Below, piece by piece: positions 1 through 12,011 of a stretch of DNA of 64,000 bases. The notes beneath the pieces were generated by a model. That model made no database searches, was not told the DNA's origin, and saw only the letters and a program-made list of their open reading frames with translations. Each line of letters begins with the position of its first letter. The first letter of the stretch is position 1. The translations under genes were made by a program, and so were the position numbers. The DNA lies in the NCBI GenBank assembly GCA_022559845.1, contig CM040125.1, positions 200,610,102 through 200,674,101 of the forward strand, read 5' to 3'. The stretch comes from Amorphophallus konjac. Its lineage: Eukaryota > Streptophyta > Magnoliopsida > Alismatales > Araceae.

Positions 1-666
1 GTGCTCCCTCCACTTGGCACCCTCGTGTGTCCCCCTTCTTATTGCGCCCGCGTGCGCTGTGTCATCCCCTTCGTGCACCACGTGCACGCCCCTTAGTCCC
101 CTCTTTTGTCATTTTTAAGTCTGTGTTGTCTTGGAAAGTAGAACGGCTATATCTTCCTCTATCTATTTATTGTTGTTATATTCTTGTTATATCACTGCTA
201 TACATCTGTTATATTTGTGTGCTTATCTCTGCTCCATCTGTATGTTACATATCTTTTATCCAGCACCGCATTTCATGCATTTACCCCCTTTTCTTTCCTT
301 TTTTACTCTTTTCTAAGGATCACCCTCTCTCGGTGAAGGAATGACTCTCCGTTCGGGAATTCCTCTCGACGGACTAGAATCTCCTCCACTGGGACCTCCG
401 TAAGTCTCCGACATCGAAGAATCTCCTCTTCGTTCACTGGGCCGGTTGTACCATTGAAGTTCCCCGGAGTTAGTCGACCCATTCGTGGTGAGACGAGAGC
501 CCCTAGCTGACATGGTGGTGAAAACAAAAACGAACTAGGGTCCCTATTTTGTGTGAACTTCAGATCTGGTTAAAAACATAAAAAAAAATCATCAAAATCA
601 AAACACAAAAAAGGGGCGTAAAGGCATCCACTTGTTTGATAATCTCTGATATTTACTTGCTAGTGT
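1..666 (+). other. End of 5' LTR / leader of the Tat-like element
   Basis: No coding region is convincing here. The sequence is pyrimidine-rich to about 310, followed by a short motif near 378-394 (CTCCTCCACTGGGACCT) that resembles the tRNA-Arg-type primer site of Ogre-like elements. A similar but worse motif lies near 412-432. An A-rich stretch at 565-615 precedes the gag start. The LTR boundary cannot be fixed because the matching copy is not in the window. Confidence 0.4.
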
Positions 667-2562
667 ATGTTTTTGCGTTCCGGGAAAACTGTGAGCATGG
701 CTCACGAGTCTTTTGAGGAGAACCACCCTGGTCGTGGTGAGTCAGTCGAGCCGCGAGTCCATGCTATGGACGCGGGTCCTTCCCATGAGCCCTCACGTGA
801 GGTGCAGGTTACCACAGGGGACACATCCCCGCCACAGGACATCTCCTCTTTGCTAGGTATCCTCGCCAACACGGAGCTTACCTCTGAGCAGCTCCGGGCC
901 TTCCAGGCCATTCTGAAGGGGAAATCTGTTTCCCCCGCTCCCCAGGAATCAACTCCGGCCATCGCACCTCTCCAAGAATTGGTGCGGGCCACTACATCTC
1001 CTTCGCTGGCACAAGCCATCCAATCTCCCTCGCTTCAAGGGCAAGCGAGCCAACAACCACCCTCATTCCAATTCCCTTCGCAATCTCAAACCCATGTTGT
1101 TCCCCACATACCGCTTCAGCCGGGGCCAACTATCGGCGGCCCGACAGCTCCCTCTCATTCAGGGTTTCCCCCTCAAGTCTCCGGGAGACATTTTCCTCCC
1201 CAGTGGCGAGTGCCACCTTCACCGCCAGAGGAGCTCGCCCAATCGCTCCTCAATAGGTTCAATAGGATGGATGAACAGTTTCAGAATTTGAAGAAAATGG
1301 TGGACGTGAAATCCACCCCGGAGGTTGCTTTGCCAATCCTTCCGGTCATCCATCTTCCTCCCTCCAAAATGCCCACGTACCGCAGGTATAATGGCACTGG
1401 CAACCCCTTCATTCACCTCAAGGATTTCATGTATGAGTCATCCTATTGGCAAAATGACCAGAGATCCCTGGCATACCTCTTTCGGAGGTCATAGGATGGT
1501 CCTGCGCTAGAGTGGTTCTATTCTTTGGAGCCCCGCGAGGCCGAGAATTTTGAAACAGTCCAGAGAAGGTTCTTGCAAAAGTATCGGGATAGGGTCGGTC
1601 CCTCTCTCTCCATTACCGACCTAGTGGCCGAAAAGATGAAATCCGATGAGGATTTTGTCCGCTATGCTGATAGATGGAGGTCTCTGGCAGAAAGAATAAG
1701 AGATACCCTCTCGGAACCTGAACAAGTAAAGATGATCGTATCCAATGCGACCCCACAGTTCAGGCATGTCTTGGCCATGAATAAGCTCACCACCATGGAA
1801 GAGCTCTATGAAAGAGCCCGGTACATCCAAACCCAGTTAAAAGACTCCCCCATTATGAACATGTTTGAGCCGTCGAAGTCCAAGGTGGTCAGAAAGACAG
1901 GCGCTGGTGTCCCAGGCGGAGCAACAGAAGGGGTCGTAACAAATGAGCAAGTAAGTGCGGTCAACAACGCCAACTATGCAGCCAACCCAAGGCTTCCACA
2001 AATGCCCCGACTTCCCCTCCAACCAGGTCCCTTCCCCTCTCGACCTCCACCCCAAAACGATCCACCTCAGAACAACATGTCTCAACTACTTCAACCCCAG
2101 CAACAACCTCGACCCCAGCAACAACAACCACAACTTCAGTACAACCAAGTTCCACCCCCAGGAAATTACGGTCCCCCACAGCAACAAAGAAGGCTGATTG
2201 GTCCCAAGAGAGCCTATTACCCACCATTGCCAGAAACTCTGGCAGATATTTTCAACGCCCTCATGGCCTCAAACACACTCATCCTACCCAGGGAAAGGCA
2301 CGTGTGGCCCCCGAATGTTGATACCTCCAGATACTGCGTCTATCACAGGCAGCCAGGACACACAGTGGACAACTGCTTTCAGTTTAAAGATTACATCCAC
2401 GATACGAATGATGAAGGTGGGATTGACTGGGATGAAATGAAGCGATACGTCGCCACTCTCAAGGCTAGGAGACCTCCTCCTAGGCCACAGTTCCAGCAAC
2501 AACAGCAGCAGTTACAACAGCAGCCACAGCAACAACCACAACAACAACAACAGCCTCAGTAG
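667..2562 (+). pseudogene. gag: Tat-like gag, interrupted by one TAG
   Basis: One frame of about 631 codons runs from ATG 667 to TAG 2560, broken only by TAG at 1492. The capsid-like core spans roughly 1360-1840 (motifs MPTYRRYNGTGNP, ALEWFYSLEPREAENF, YRDRVGPSLS). A zinc-knuckle variant C-x2-H-x4-H-x4-C follows at 2335-2376 (YCVYHRQPGHTVDNC), the form usual in Tat/Ogre gag instead of CCHC. A proline- and glutamine-rich stretch flanks the knuckle and ends in poly-Gln runs at about 2490-2560. Gag would form the cytoplasmic particle that packages element RNA. The ATG at 667 is the first in frame after the leader. With the internal stop it should make at most a 275-residue fragment unless read through. 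Confidence 0.85.
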
Positions 2563-2583
2563 GCTCAACTACAATAGCCCAAC

Positions 2584-4233
2584 ATGGGCATAATCCAGAA
2601 TCTATTACCGGAGCACCAACATCCCAATCATCAGGTCAACCCCATCTCCTCCTTCCCGGAAGTCGGGAGAGAGCAGGTGTGGCATCCAGAGAGTACCTCT
2701 ATTCTTTCTACCGCCAACCCTATCATCATGCAACCCCCTCGCCTTGCCTGGGTAGCACCTCTCTCTCATCAACCCGCGTTAATACCACCTTCACCATTCC
2801 CACTGCCATCACGCCCTCTCATTCGCACCCCAATGACCTATCAGCCAACACCCTTCATTACACCCTCACACCCTCTCATTTTCTCTCACTCCCCCACTTT
2901 ACCATCCACCGATACTGCATTTTCCCCTATGCCTTCTAAGCCCCTTATCACCCGTCCACCGTACGTAACCACGCCTGTCTCCACCATACCACCGCCAATG
3001 CCCTCAAAACCACTCATCATCCACCATCCATCTCAACACCATTACCCGCTCCAAACCTTACCCACTTCCACTTTGCCTCCACCTCCACCTTCCAGACCCC
3101 TTATCCTTCATAACCCGTGCAATATCCCCTCTACCTCCACCATGCCTCCACCTAACAAACCCCTCATCAGAATCCCTGCTCCCATCATCACCCCTACTTC
3201 ATCAACCATCCCTCCACCACTACCCCTCAAACCTTTGTTAAAACCCACTGCTACCCCTATAGAGGTACAAAAGCCACAAGCAATGGTGCTCCGGAGTGGA
3301 AGGATTTTCCATAGGGTTTTCCCCCAGAACAGTCAGAATCCCGAGCAATCTCAGCCAGAGAGGGACGATGGAGAACAACCGGAAAGATCTATCCCTGGAA
3401 CACAGTATGATTTGTTGAAACACTTGGATAGGACGCCTGCTCGGATCTCCATCCTGGAGCTGCTTCAGAGATCCACATCCCATCAGGCAGCCTTAATGGA
3501 GTATCTTCAAAAGGTCATGGTGAATGAGGACCTTCCTGTAGAAAAGATTTCTGCCGTCCTGACCCCAACGGACACACAACCGGCCATCATGTTCCACAAC
3601 TACGAGCTCGCTCCCAAGGAAGCTCGGAAATATGCATTGTGTGTTTCAATAAAAATTAATGGGGTATCCATAAACCCATGCCTTGTAGACACGGGTGCGT
3701 CTATAAATGTAATCTCCATGAGCACCCTTCAGTTGTGTGGGGTCGAATAGGAACAGATAAGACCTTCTTCAATCACAGTCACGGCTTATGACAATAGCAA
3801 AAGGCCGCCACAAGGGATGATTATTCTAAGGGCAGAGCTAGGTCCTATGTCAGTCCCCACAGAATTCCATGTCCTCGACATGGACCCCACATTCAAGGCC
3901 ATATTGGGTCGCCCTTACATTGAAGCCATAGATGCTGTGCCTTCCACCAACCATCAGTGCTTGAAGTTTCCTTACAATGGAAGAATTATTAAAGTAGTCA
4001 GCACACCTGTCCTTCACACGGTGGATGCTATCAACACCTCTCTACCCTCTGTTTGGCCGTCTCATCGGCCCATATTGTCATTGCTGGACGTGTGCGATTC
4101 ATCTCACATTCCGCTAGCACCAAAGAAGCCGATCAAGGCAACAACGCCATATCTCCCTTTTCACTCCAAAGGTTGGGAGATTATGAGAAACATCGACTAT
4201 CAACAAGGCAAAGGTCTGGGTGCACAGCTATAA
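2584..4233 (+). pseudogene. Tat-like linker, aspartic protease and G-patch-like segment
   Basis: The gag frame continues after TAG 2560 and TAG 2575. A proline-rich linker of repeated P-S-K-P-L-I units covers about 2750-3260. The retroviral-type aspartic protease follows, with active-site motif VDTGASINV (Asp codon 3688-3690) and the downstream ILGRPY motif near 3900-3920 that closes the fold. TAG at 3748 splits the protease. Near 4165-4230 the motif GWEIMRNIDYQQGKGLG resembles the G-patch that follows protease in Tat/Ogre elements; it continues past TAA 4231 as NRRFGLGFKG. The protease would cut the polyprotein during particle maturation. Two stops prevent full translation as it stands. Confidence 0.75.
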
Positions 4234-5681
4234 GGTAAGTTGAAACCACCAAAGGAGATTAGGCCGAACCGCAGGTTTGGCCTAGGCTTCAAAGGACCAT
4301 TCAAGACGGATTGGAAGACCCTCACATGGACCCTATCAAACCACTTCAACAAAGGGCCCGTTATTCAGATGGGGGATTATCCGCAGGAAGCACATGGGGG
4401 GTCGCATGTTGTGTATTCAGCCAAAAAATGTCCCAGGGTCACCAAAAGAGGCAAGATCAAAGACCCGGAATGCGAATGGGACAAATGGTTTGATATACGG
4501 GACGTTTCCATTGCACTCGAAAGGATGTTCTCGTCTCCCCAGCTTGAAGGACCGCCATTGATCTCCGGAATGCCAGAAAATATCATTACTGTTGCCAAGG
4601 TCCCAAACTATCCTCGCCCTCGCAAAAAGGACCCTGTCACCATCGGATCTTCATCCGCCATCACCATCACCACCGACGACTCATTAGCCGTCATCTTCTC
4701 CATTCGCTCGTCGCAACCTTTATTGCTGTCATCTTCTTGGGCCAGACGGTTGTCTGATGATCTTCCCAGATTCCCCTCTGTACTTACATACCTGCGCGGG
4801 TTTCTCAACCCGCGCCAGGTCTTCAATCATGATCTGCTCTACGAGCCTCCCAATCCTCTAGCCATAACCATTTTTTCCTCTCCCCCGATCTCTTTCCACT
4901 ATTTTGTCATCAAAAATGAAAACGAAAAAAAAACGTCAATTTCCAAACTCCTCAACAACACATCTTCGTTGAGGAAACTTCCTACATCTCCCACGGGTGC
5001 GCCCCGCCCTGCGGACCACCCGTCCAAGGTCCGATGAGTGACCTTTTCTACCCCTCCTCTGAGGGGTCTTCCCCTGTACATTCTTCACCATCCTCTTCAT
5101 CTTTTTCTTCTTCTGTAAATAATGTCAATCAATCTAGGAATAATAAGTCAAAGGTAGTACCTTGGAGGAAATCCAAGGGTAGGCAGATCCCTCGTCGATT
5201 CCTTTTCGATTTAGCCGCCAGTTGTCGGGCCCTTCTTGCCGTCCCTCAGTTGCTAGAAAATCCCATCCAGTTACCGGAAATAGAATGTGAGGGCAACTGC
5301 ATAATTAATGAGGGGTATGGAGTCTACGAGATCACAGATGAAGAATACCCTACTGAAGATGAGGGTGAAGAATATGAGGATGCGGCTGGCGCATATGCTA
5401 GTGGAATAAGGAGATTCGACGAGCCGTCAACCGCCGTAGAAGAGTCCAGCAAAGAAGTGAACTTGGGAACTGAGGAAGACCCTAGGATCATCCTCATAAG
5501 TGATAATCTACCACCCTTTGAAGAAGAGGCATTAATTGAAGTTCTCAAGGAATATAAGGACATGTTTGCATGGAGCTACGAGGATATGCCGGGTCTAGAT
5601 TCAACCCTGGTCGAACACCGTTTAACCCTAAAACCCGGGTCTGTCTCAGTAAAATAAAGGTTAAGGCGTTTCCACCCTCAA
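4234..5681 (+). pseudogene. Linker between protease and RT; possible Ogre-type intron region
   Basis: The protease frame stays open to TGA 5035-5037. Its recognisable part ends near 4620 and the rest is low-complexity. The RT frame opens at 5034 in a different phase and reads FAWSYEDMPGLD at about 5565-5600, the usual segment just before RT, then hits TAA at 5655. The frame change between about 4.6 and 5.15 kb, the T/C-rich stretch at 5070-5115 and GTAAG-like sites suggest the spliced intron that Ogre elements have between protease and RT, but I cannot fix the splice sites. A GTAAGT at 4235 is a donor-like site but lies inside the G-patch-like coding segment, so it is probably not used. Confidence 0.5.
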
Positions 5682-6344
5682 ATGGCTTTGAAAATGAAAG
5701 AAGAAGTCGACAAGCTCCATAAAGTCAGGTTTATTAGAGTCGTCCTTTATCCTCAATGTGTGGCTAACATTGTCCCGGTCGTGAAGAAAGATGGGAAAGT
5801 CAGGATTTGCATCGACTTCCGAGACCTTAACCGTGAGTGTCCAAAGGATGATTTTCCCTTGCCTCACATTGATGTTTTAATCGACAACACCGCGGGGTAT
5901 GAGACCCTCTCATTCATGGATGGATTTTCAAGATATAATCAAATTCGTTTGGCAGAAGAGGATCAAGAAAAGACATCATTCACTACACCTTGGGGAACAT
6001 ATTGTTACGTGGTCATGCCGTTTGGGTTAAAGAATGCTGGAGCTACTTACCAAAGAGCTATGATGGTCATATTTCACGACATGATGTACATATATCTGGA
6101 GGTGTATGTGGATGATCTATTGGTGAAATCAAGGACCAGGATGGAACATCCAAGGGTTTTGGCTAAGGTCTTGCAGAGATCAAGGGAGTTCCAATTGAAA
6201 ATGAACCCGAAGAAGTGTATGTTTGGTATATCATCGGGCAAATTACTGGGCTTCATTGTGAGTAAAAGAGGGATCGAGATAGATCCCGACAAAGCTAAGG
6301 CCATCAGGGATATGCCACCTCCCAAGAATTTGAGGGAAGTCTGA
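5682..6344 (+). pseudogene. pol: Tat-like reverse transcriptase
   Basis: This reverse transcriptase would copy element RNA to cDNA in the cytoplasmic particle. Motifs in order: VANIVPVVKKDGKVRICIDF (fingers), NRECPKDDFPLPHID, MPFGLKNAGATYQR, and the catalytic YVDD at 6105-6116 (residues 142-145 counted from ATG 5682), then NPKKCMFG and LLGFIVSKRGIEIDPDK (thumb). TGA at 6342 ends the frame; the next codons GLIGRLQFIRRFV continue the same frame and domain, so this is a CGA-to-TGA type nonsense change rather than a true end. TAA at 5655 lies just upstream in the same frame. Confidence 0.9.
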
Positions 6345-6359
6345 GGTTTAATCGGGAGG

Positions 6360-8813
6360 TTGCAGTTTATTCGTCGGTTTGTGTCTCAGCACTCACAAAG
6401 GTGTAGACCTTTCTATGAGTTGACCAAGCCAGGAGTAGAATTCCACTGGGATTCTAAATGCCAAAAAGTTTTTGAAGGGTTAAAGGAATATCTGGCTAGT
6501 CCACCCGTTCTCATTCCACCCAAACCAGAAAAACCTCTGGTCCTCTACATCTCCGTCTTGGACGACTCCGTGGGAGCTGTCCTCGTACAAGTTGATGAAG
6601 AAGGCAAGGAACGGGCAACCTATTACTTGTCCAAACTTCTCAATCCCTGTGAGCAGAAGTACACAGTCATGGAGAAAACTTGTGCTGCCCTCCTTTGGGT
6701 GGTGCAGAAATTGAAGCACTACTTCTTGGCTCATGACGTCCACTTGATTGCTCGCATGAACCCTATCAAGTTTCTTTTGGAGAAATTCATCCTTACTGAT
6801 AGGCTAGCACGCTGGCAAAGTTTTCTTTCCCAGTTCGACATCACCTACATCCAGCAAAAGGTAATTAAAGGCTATGCCATAGCCGAGCATCTCGTCCACC
6901 ATCCTCTCCCCAAGTTTGACCCTGTCCAATCAGAGTTTGCAGATGAGGAACTAATGTCCATCGCCCAATCCGACAAGCCAATGTGGACATTATATTTTGA
7001 TGGAGCTCTAAATTCCCAAGGGAAGGGTATCGGCATTGTCCTTCTAACGCCTGAAGGCGTTACCATCCCAGAGGCATTTCAGCTCGCGTTCCCAGTCACC
7101 AACAACATCGCTGAATACGAGGCTCTTCTAGCTGGCCTGGAACTAGCCCGTTCTTTCTATATCACTGAGTTGCGAGTCATGGGTGATAGTCAACTCGTTC
7201 TCCGCCAGGTGCTTCCCAAATATCGCACCCTCGATCCCAAGCTCAAACCCTATCAGGAGCTGGTCTCCGCCTATGCCAAATTGTTCACCAAGCTGATCTT
7301 TGTCCATGTTCCTCGCGAACAGAACATTCTGACCGATGCCCTCACCTCCTTGGCGTCATCCTTCAAATTTTCTTTAGGTGCATGGTTTAGATCCATCATT
7401 CTCTACAAGCGTCTTGTCCCTGCCGTTCAGGACCCTTACCTCTTAAAGATCAAGGAACGAGTCCTACAGAAGATCCAGAAGGGAGAAATCCTTGAGAAGA
7501 GGGAGATCATGCTGGCAGAAGTCGAAGAAGAGCTGGCTGACGATGAGAAACCATGGTTCTACGAAATTGTCAAATATTGTAAAGATCAGTCTTATCCTGA
7601 AGGAGCCACCACAGAAGATAAGAAAGCGATAAGAATGGTGGCTCAGAAATACACATTGGTTGGAGGTCTACTCTATAGGAGGAGCCTTACTGGCATTCTG
7701 TTAAGGTGTCTTGACGATAATGAGGTTTGGAAATGCGTAGAAGAAGCACACTCGGGTGTGTGCGGTGGCCACGTGAATAGCCAGATGCTCGGTAAGAAGA
7801 TCATTAGGAAAGGCTTTTACTGGCCCACTATGGAAGAGGATTGTGCCATCTATGTCCGTAGGTGTGTCAAGTGTCAACTTCACGCCGATAAAATCCATTC
7901 ACCATCTTCCTCACTTCATCCAATATCCTCCCCATGGCCTTTCTCCATGTGGGCATTCGACATCATCGGTCCCCTAGGTAATCCCAATTCCCTCACCAAA
8001 CAAAAATCTTTCATCCTTACTGTGACGGAATACTTCACCAAATGGGCCGAAGCCGAAGCTTATGTGGAAATCAAGGTGTCAACAGTCTTCAAGTTCGTCA
8101 TGAAGAACATCCTCGCCAGTTTCGGCGTCCCAAGCACAATCGTCACCGACAATGGGCCACAGTTCATTTCTCAGGACCTTCAGGATCTCTGCAAAAGGTA
8201 CACAATTGCATTGCATCATTCATCGCCTTATTACCCACAAGGTAATGGCCAAGCGGAGGCCACCAATAAAACATTGATCAAAATCATCAAGAAAACATGC
8301 GAGTCCAGTAAGTTTTTAGACTGGCCAGAAAAGCTTATCGAAGCTCTATGGGCCTATCGCACTTCAATCCGTACCCCCACCGGGCAGACTCCGTTTGCCC
8401 TTGGTTACAGTATGGAAGCGGTAGTCCCGTATGAGACTCTGACCCCTTCTCTCAGGGTACAATTGGATGAGGAATTTTCCCTCGACGATCGTCGTAATTC
8501 ACTCCTCGCCCAGTTGGAACTCTTGGATGAGAAGCGGCTGGCCACTGCTGAGCATGCGCGTGTGTATCAAAATAGACTCACTCGCTTTCACCAAAAGAAA
8601 GTCGTTGAGAGAAAATTCAAAATCGGTGAGATGGTCGTAAAACAAATTTTTGTCAAACCTAGAGGGCCGCGTTCTAAGCTCCAACCCAATTGGGAAGGAC
8701 CATTTGTAATTCAAGCCGTGTACCCCGGTAACGCCTACAAGCTAATCAACGTCGAGGGGACCGAGTTATCCCACCCTTGGAATGGGCTTTATCTTAAAAA
8801 GTACTACCCTTAG
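6360..8813 (+). CDS. pol: Tat-like pol C-terminal part: RNase H, archaeal-type RNase H, integrase
   Basis: An open frame of 817 codons, a fragment of the longer pol cut off by TGA 6342. It holds the RT connection and a first RNase H (LYISVLDDSVGAVLVQ) that lacks the usual first catalytic Asp. A second RNase H follows (LYFDGALNSQGKGIG with D214, NNIAEYEAL with E252, MGDSQLV with D276), the archaeal-type domain typical of Tat elements. Integrase has an HHCC zinc domain (HSGVCGGHVN to RRCVKCQ), a catalytic DD35E triad at D534, D597 and E633, and a C-terminal WEGPFVI module. The zinc, catalytic and C-terminal regions all look undamaged. It ends at KKYYP with TAG. Integrase would insert cDNA in the nucleus. 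The ATG at 6360 is not a native start. Confidence 0.9.
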   Translation: MQFIRRFVSQHSQRCRPFYELTKPGVEFHWDSKCQKVFEGLKEYLASPPVLIPPKPEKPLVLYISVLDDSVGAVLVQVDEEGKERATYYLSKLLNPCEQKYTVMEKTCAALLWVVQKLKHYFLAHDVHLIARMNPIKFLLEKFILTDRLARWQSFLSQFDITYIQQKVIKGYAIAEHLVHHPLPKFDPVQSEFADEELMSIAQSDKPMWTLYFDGALNSQGKGIGIVLLTPEGVTIPEAFQLAFPVTNNIAEYEALLAGLELARSFYITELRVMGDSQLVLRQVLPKYRTLDPKLKPYQELVSAYAKLFTKLIFVHVPREQNILTDALTSLASSFKFSLGAWFRSIILYKRLVPAVQDPYLLKIKERVLQKIQKGEILEKREIMLAEVEEELADDEKPWFYEIVKYCKDQSYPEGATTEDKKAIRMVAQKYTLVGGLLYRRSLTGILLRCLDDNEVWKCVEEAHSGVCGGHVNSQMLGKKIIRKGFYWPTMEEDCAIYVRRCVKCQLHADKIHSPSSSLHPISSPWPFSMWAFDIIGPLGNPNSLTKQKSFILTVTEYFTKWAEAEAYVEIKVSTVFKFVMKNILASFGVPSTIVTDNGPQFISQDLQDLCKRYTIALHHSSPYYPQGNGQAEATNKTLIKIIKKTCESSKFLDWPEKLIEALWAYRTSIRTPTGQTPFALGYSMEAVVPYETLTPSLRVQLDEEFSLDDRRNSLLAQLELLDEKRLATAEHARVYQNRLTRFHQKKVVERKFKIGEMVVKQIFVKPRGPRSKLQPNWEGPFVIQAVYPGNAYKLINVEGTELSHPWNGLYLKKYYP

Positions 8814-10595
8814 CATAGTGCCAAAACGTCAATAAAAAAATAAAAAAATAAAAAAATGATGAAAAGACAGAAAACATCAAAAACAACAAAAATATATTGA
8901 AAATCACTAAAAATATGGAAAATTCAAAATGCCGATGCCTGGTGGTCACCGTGTAGTTAAATCTCTGCATCTAACCTTCATGTTAGGATAGGGCCCATTA
9001 AGGCTTGGTAGGCACCGGGTCTTAGTTTGCCAGAACCGTGGAGATCCCTGTCCGGCCACCTCGGCCTATGCTCGCTCAAAGGAAGCCAACATGTACTCAC
9101 TTACGTATTTTATCTAAAAAAAGTTGGTAGCATCACCTACGGTGGGGCCTCATCCGGAAGATCTCCAAAAGCTGTAATCTTTATTCTTTTCTCTTTGACC
9201 AAATGAGACAGTCGGCGCCCTTAAAACGCTGAGCATGAGAAACCAAAACTCAAACCCCCAAGGGCAAGAGTAGGATCCATTTCCTCGAGCATCGATCAGA
9301 GCACGAGAAGAGGGCAGTGTCCTCGCAGGCATACGAAAGGGAGCTCACAAACGTCAAACGACTATATCTTCCTCGTAAAAAGAAACACAAAATCAAAATC
9401 AAGAGAAAAGCCTGGTCGTGACCGTGCCTGATGCGATAAATGAAACCCCTCAAAGCAAAAGTCTGAATCCACAAAAGAGGCCATAGAATGTAAATGCTCG
9501 GGATTTGGTCCGAAGTTGTCTGAAAGGAAAGAGTTAAATGGGCCCTTATTGGCTCACCGGGTTAACGGTTTTGCCGATCCTCTCAGGAGGTTTATCCCCT
9601 ACGCTCTTCCTTCTTCCTTTAAAGGTGAAAGCTCGACGGAATGTCTAAAGGGTGAAACCCGCCAAGGTTCGCGACCTTATTTTAATACAAATATATGGTT
9701 GCCTACTTTGAAAAGCAAAAGCTATCGCTGCGAAGGAGTCTTTGTGTTTTTGGCTGGTCAAGACCCCTGTTTACCATCTGGGTGTCTTCTTGTTTAACCT
9801 TGGGCTTAGGCCAATGCAAGCGCGTCATCTCTGGGTGCGACGGCGTCTGATTCCGGGTCAGCGTCGCACGGTTGGTCGTGAGGGTTCCAGGGTGTTCCAT
9901 CATATACCATCTAGAGTTGTGAGGAAACAGACCCGTGTCGGGCAAATCATTTACCTCGAACACCTTTTGGGCGAATCCCTGTGGTCGGAAGCAATTGGGA
10001 GCCTAAGCATGGCATGGCGGTATTGTCATCAGGGTAAGTCTTAGCCGGCGGGATTATCATTCGAGAGGTCTAGAGGCCCAAATCAACCTAGATGTGCACT
10101 TAGGATACCTGAGAGGTTAGTAAGAAACCCCTGTTCTCATGAAGGTTAGGTGCCATATGGGTGCTCATCAGGCGTTAGCGACAAAAAAATGATAAAAAAA
10201 AGAGAAAACGTAGATATTTGGAAAACAAAAAAAATTAGAATGATAACAAAGACAACAAAAAAAATGCCAGAAAAATAAAAAAAATCATTTCGCATGATTG
10301 CATTTGTATGCAGCATTTCACTTTTAAATTCCGCTTGCATTAGTGTGCTTGTCTGTCACATTCATCATTATCGCATCTTTCCCTTGCCTTCGTTAATAAA
10401 GGCTTGGCCCCTTGACCCATTATCAAGGACAGTTGAAGTGAACACCTGCTTATTGAGCAAGGGGCCAAGTCAGAATAGAGATACTGACCTGTTTGTTTCA
10501 GTGATGCGTGCAGGGATTCAAGATAGCAAGAGTGAGATGAAAATCATACAAAATCATACCTTTTATTCCATTCTTAAATAAGGAATTGTACATTA
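8814..10595. other. Non-coding 3' region after pol
   Basis: No coding region is supported. The stretch opens with an A-rich simple repeat (AAATAAAA units, about 8828-8860) and further A-rich sequence to 8925. Mixed-composition sequence follows to about 10140, then a second A-rich block at 10180-10290. It joins the end of the integrase gene to the 3' end of the antisense PMD1 gene. Confidence 0.6.
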
Positions 10596-11970
10596 AGTTC
10601 CACCTTCTCTCACTACATTACTTGTCCCGCCACTCTCCGGGCAAAACGCCCTCAAGGGTGCTACCCAACTACGAAAAGCGGTACTTCTACTGCTCTGTAC
10701 ACCTCTTCCCATTCCCACACCCCGGCGCTGATCCGTGGGAGCAGCAAAGGAGCTACTGACACGAAAGCCACGCTCTCGTGTTCTTCGGTAGCGCTCCTCA
10801 CCATCTCTCAGCCATTGTTCAGCGAGGCCAAGGCTGGTTCGGAGTTCGAACAACTGGGCCTCCATGACCCTTCGCTCCTCCCTTTCAGCCAATCTGTCGG
10901 CTCTCTCTCTTCTCTGTCCCTCTCTTTCTTTGCCCGTTCTCTCTCACGGTCTTCCCTCTCCAATTGAAGGGTGATTCTCAGCTCCATGGCATCCCTGGAA
11001 GAATCGTCATCGGGACGACGCCGCAATTCCTCCTCCAGCTCTGCTATTCTAGCCTCTCTCTGTGCAGCATGGGCAAGTACCTCTCGCGTCTCCTTTTCCT
11101 GCCAGATATACTATCTCAGATATGTGGCAAGGCATAAACAAGGAGAACTCAACACTGAAACTCTTACATGTATAGAGAGCAATCCTTCTGCCTCCGCGGC
11201 ACACTGCGTAGTCCGAGCAAGTTGCTCGTGAAGCAAATCAAGTTCTGAGGCGGGGATCCATAAGCTGGAAGAGACGCCGCCTCCTCCCATCGCTGACGGA
11301 GCCGCGTCGATCTGAGCGTGCTATAACCACATGGGATGAAAATTAGCGGCCGAACGCCATCAATCTAGAGTTTTATTTAGGAGTGCGCATTGTACATACA
11401 TCTACCGAAGCGCTCAAGGCTCCACGGGTGTCGCCCAATTGTTGCTCCGTTTCTGCCAGGCGTGATCGCAAGTCCGCTATCATGGTATCACGGACATCCT
11501 GCAACCATAGGAGTCAGCATCCACAGAGAGGAGAGGAGGAAAGGAGAAAAGAGGAAAAAGGAGACCCACCTCCACAAGTCCCCGGGGTTGGAGCCGCTCT
11601 GCGTACATTGTCTTATACAGACGCAGATAGTCTTCACTATCCTGAGCATGTGATTCCACGATTGTGCCACCTCGTTGCCAGTCTTCATACTGTTCGGGGA
11701 ACCGCACATGCCAATCAACGCAAGTTGTCGGTCCCCGTGTCTTTCTTCCAACGCGAGGTGGCGCAGTCGTATCCACCCATTCCTGGGCCAGCCCTAGGGT
11801 CCTCATAACCAATCGTAGCCGAAGCGACTCGATTTCATTTAGGCAGTGTATCCACAATTTCCGTCCGAACCGGGCAGGACTTGTTAAAACCCATGGTTGA
11901 TCGGCATCGACCATGCCTGAGTAGGGTCTCCAGTTTACCTAGGTGAGGTTGTACATACCCGTTTAGCCGG

Positions 11971-12011
<41 letters not shown>

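Noticed and set aside
27..527. Short ORFs at the left edge on both strands
   Set aside because: They lie in LTR/leader sequence and show no domain or codon bias.
667..8813. Plant pararetrovirus (Caulimoviridae) integration
   Set aside because: Integrase with DD35E, a second RNase H and LTR structure point to Ty3/gypsy; no movement-protein motif is seen.
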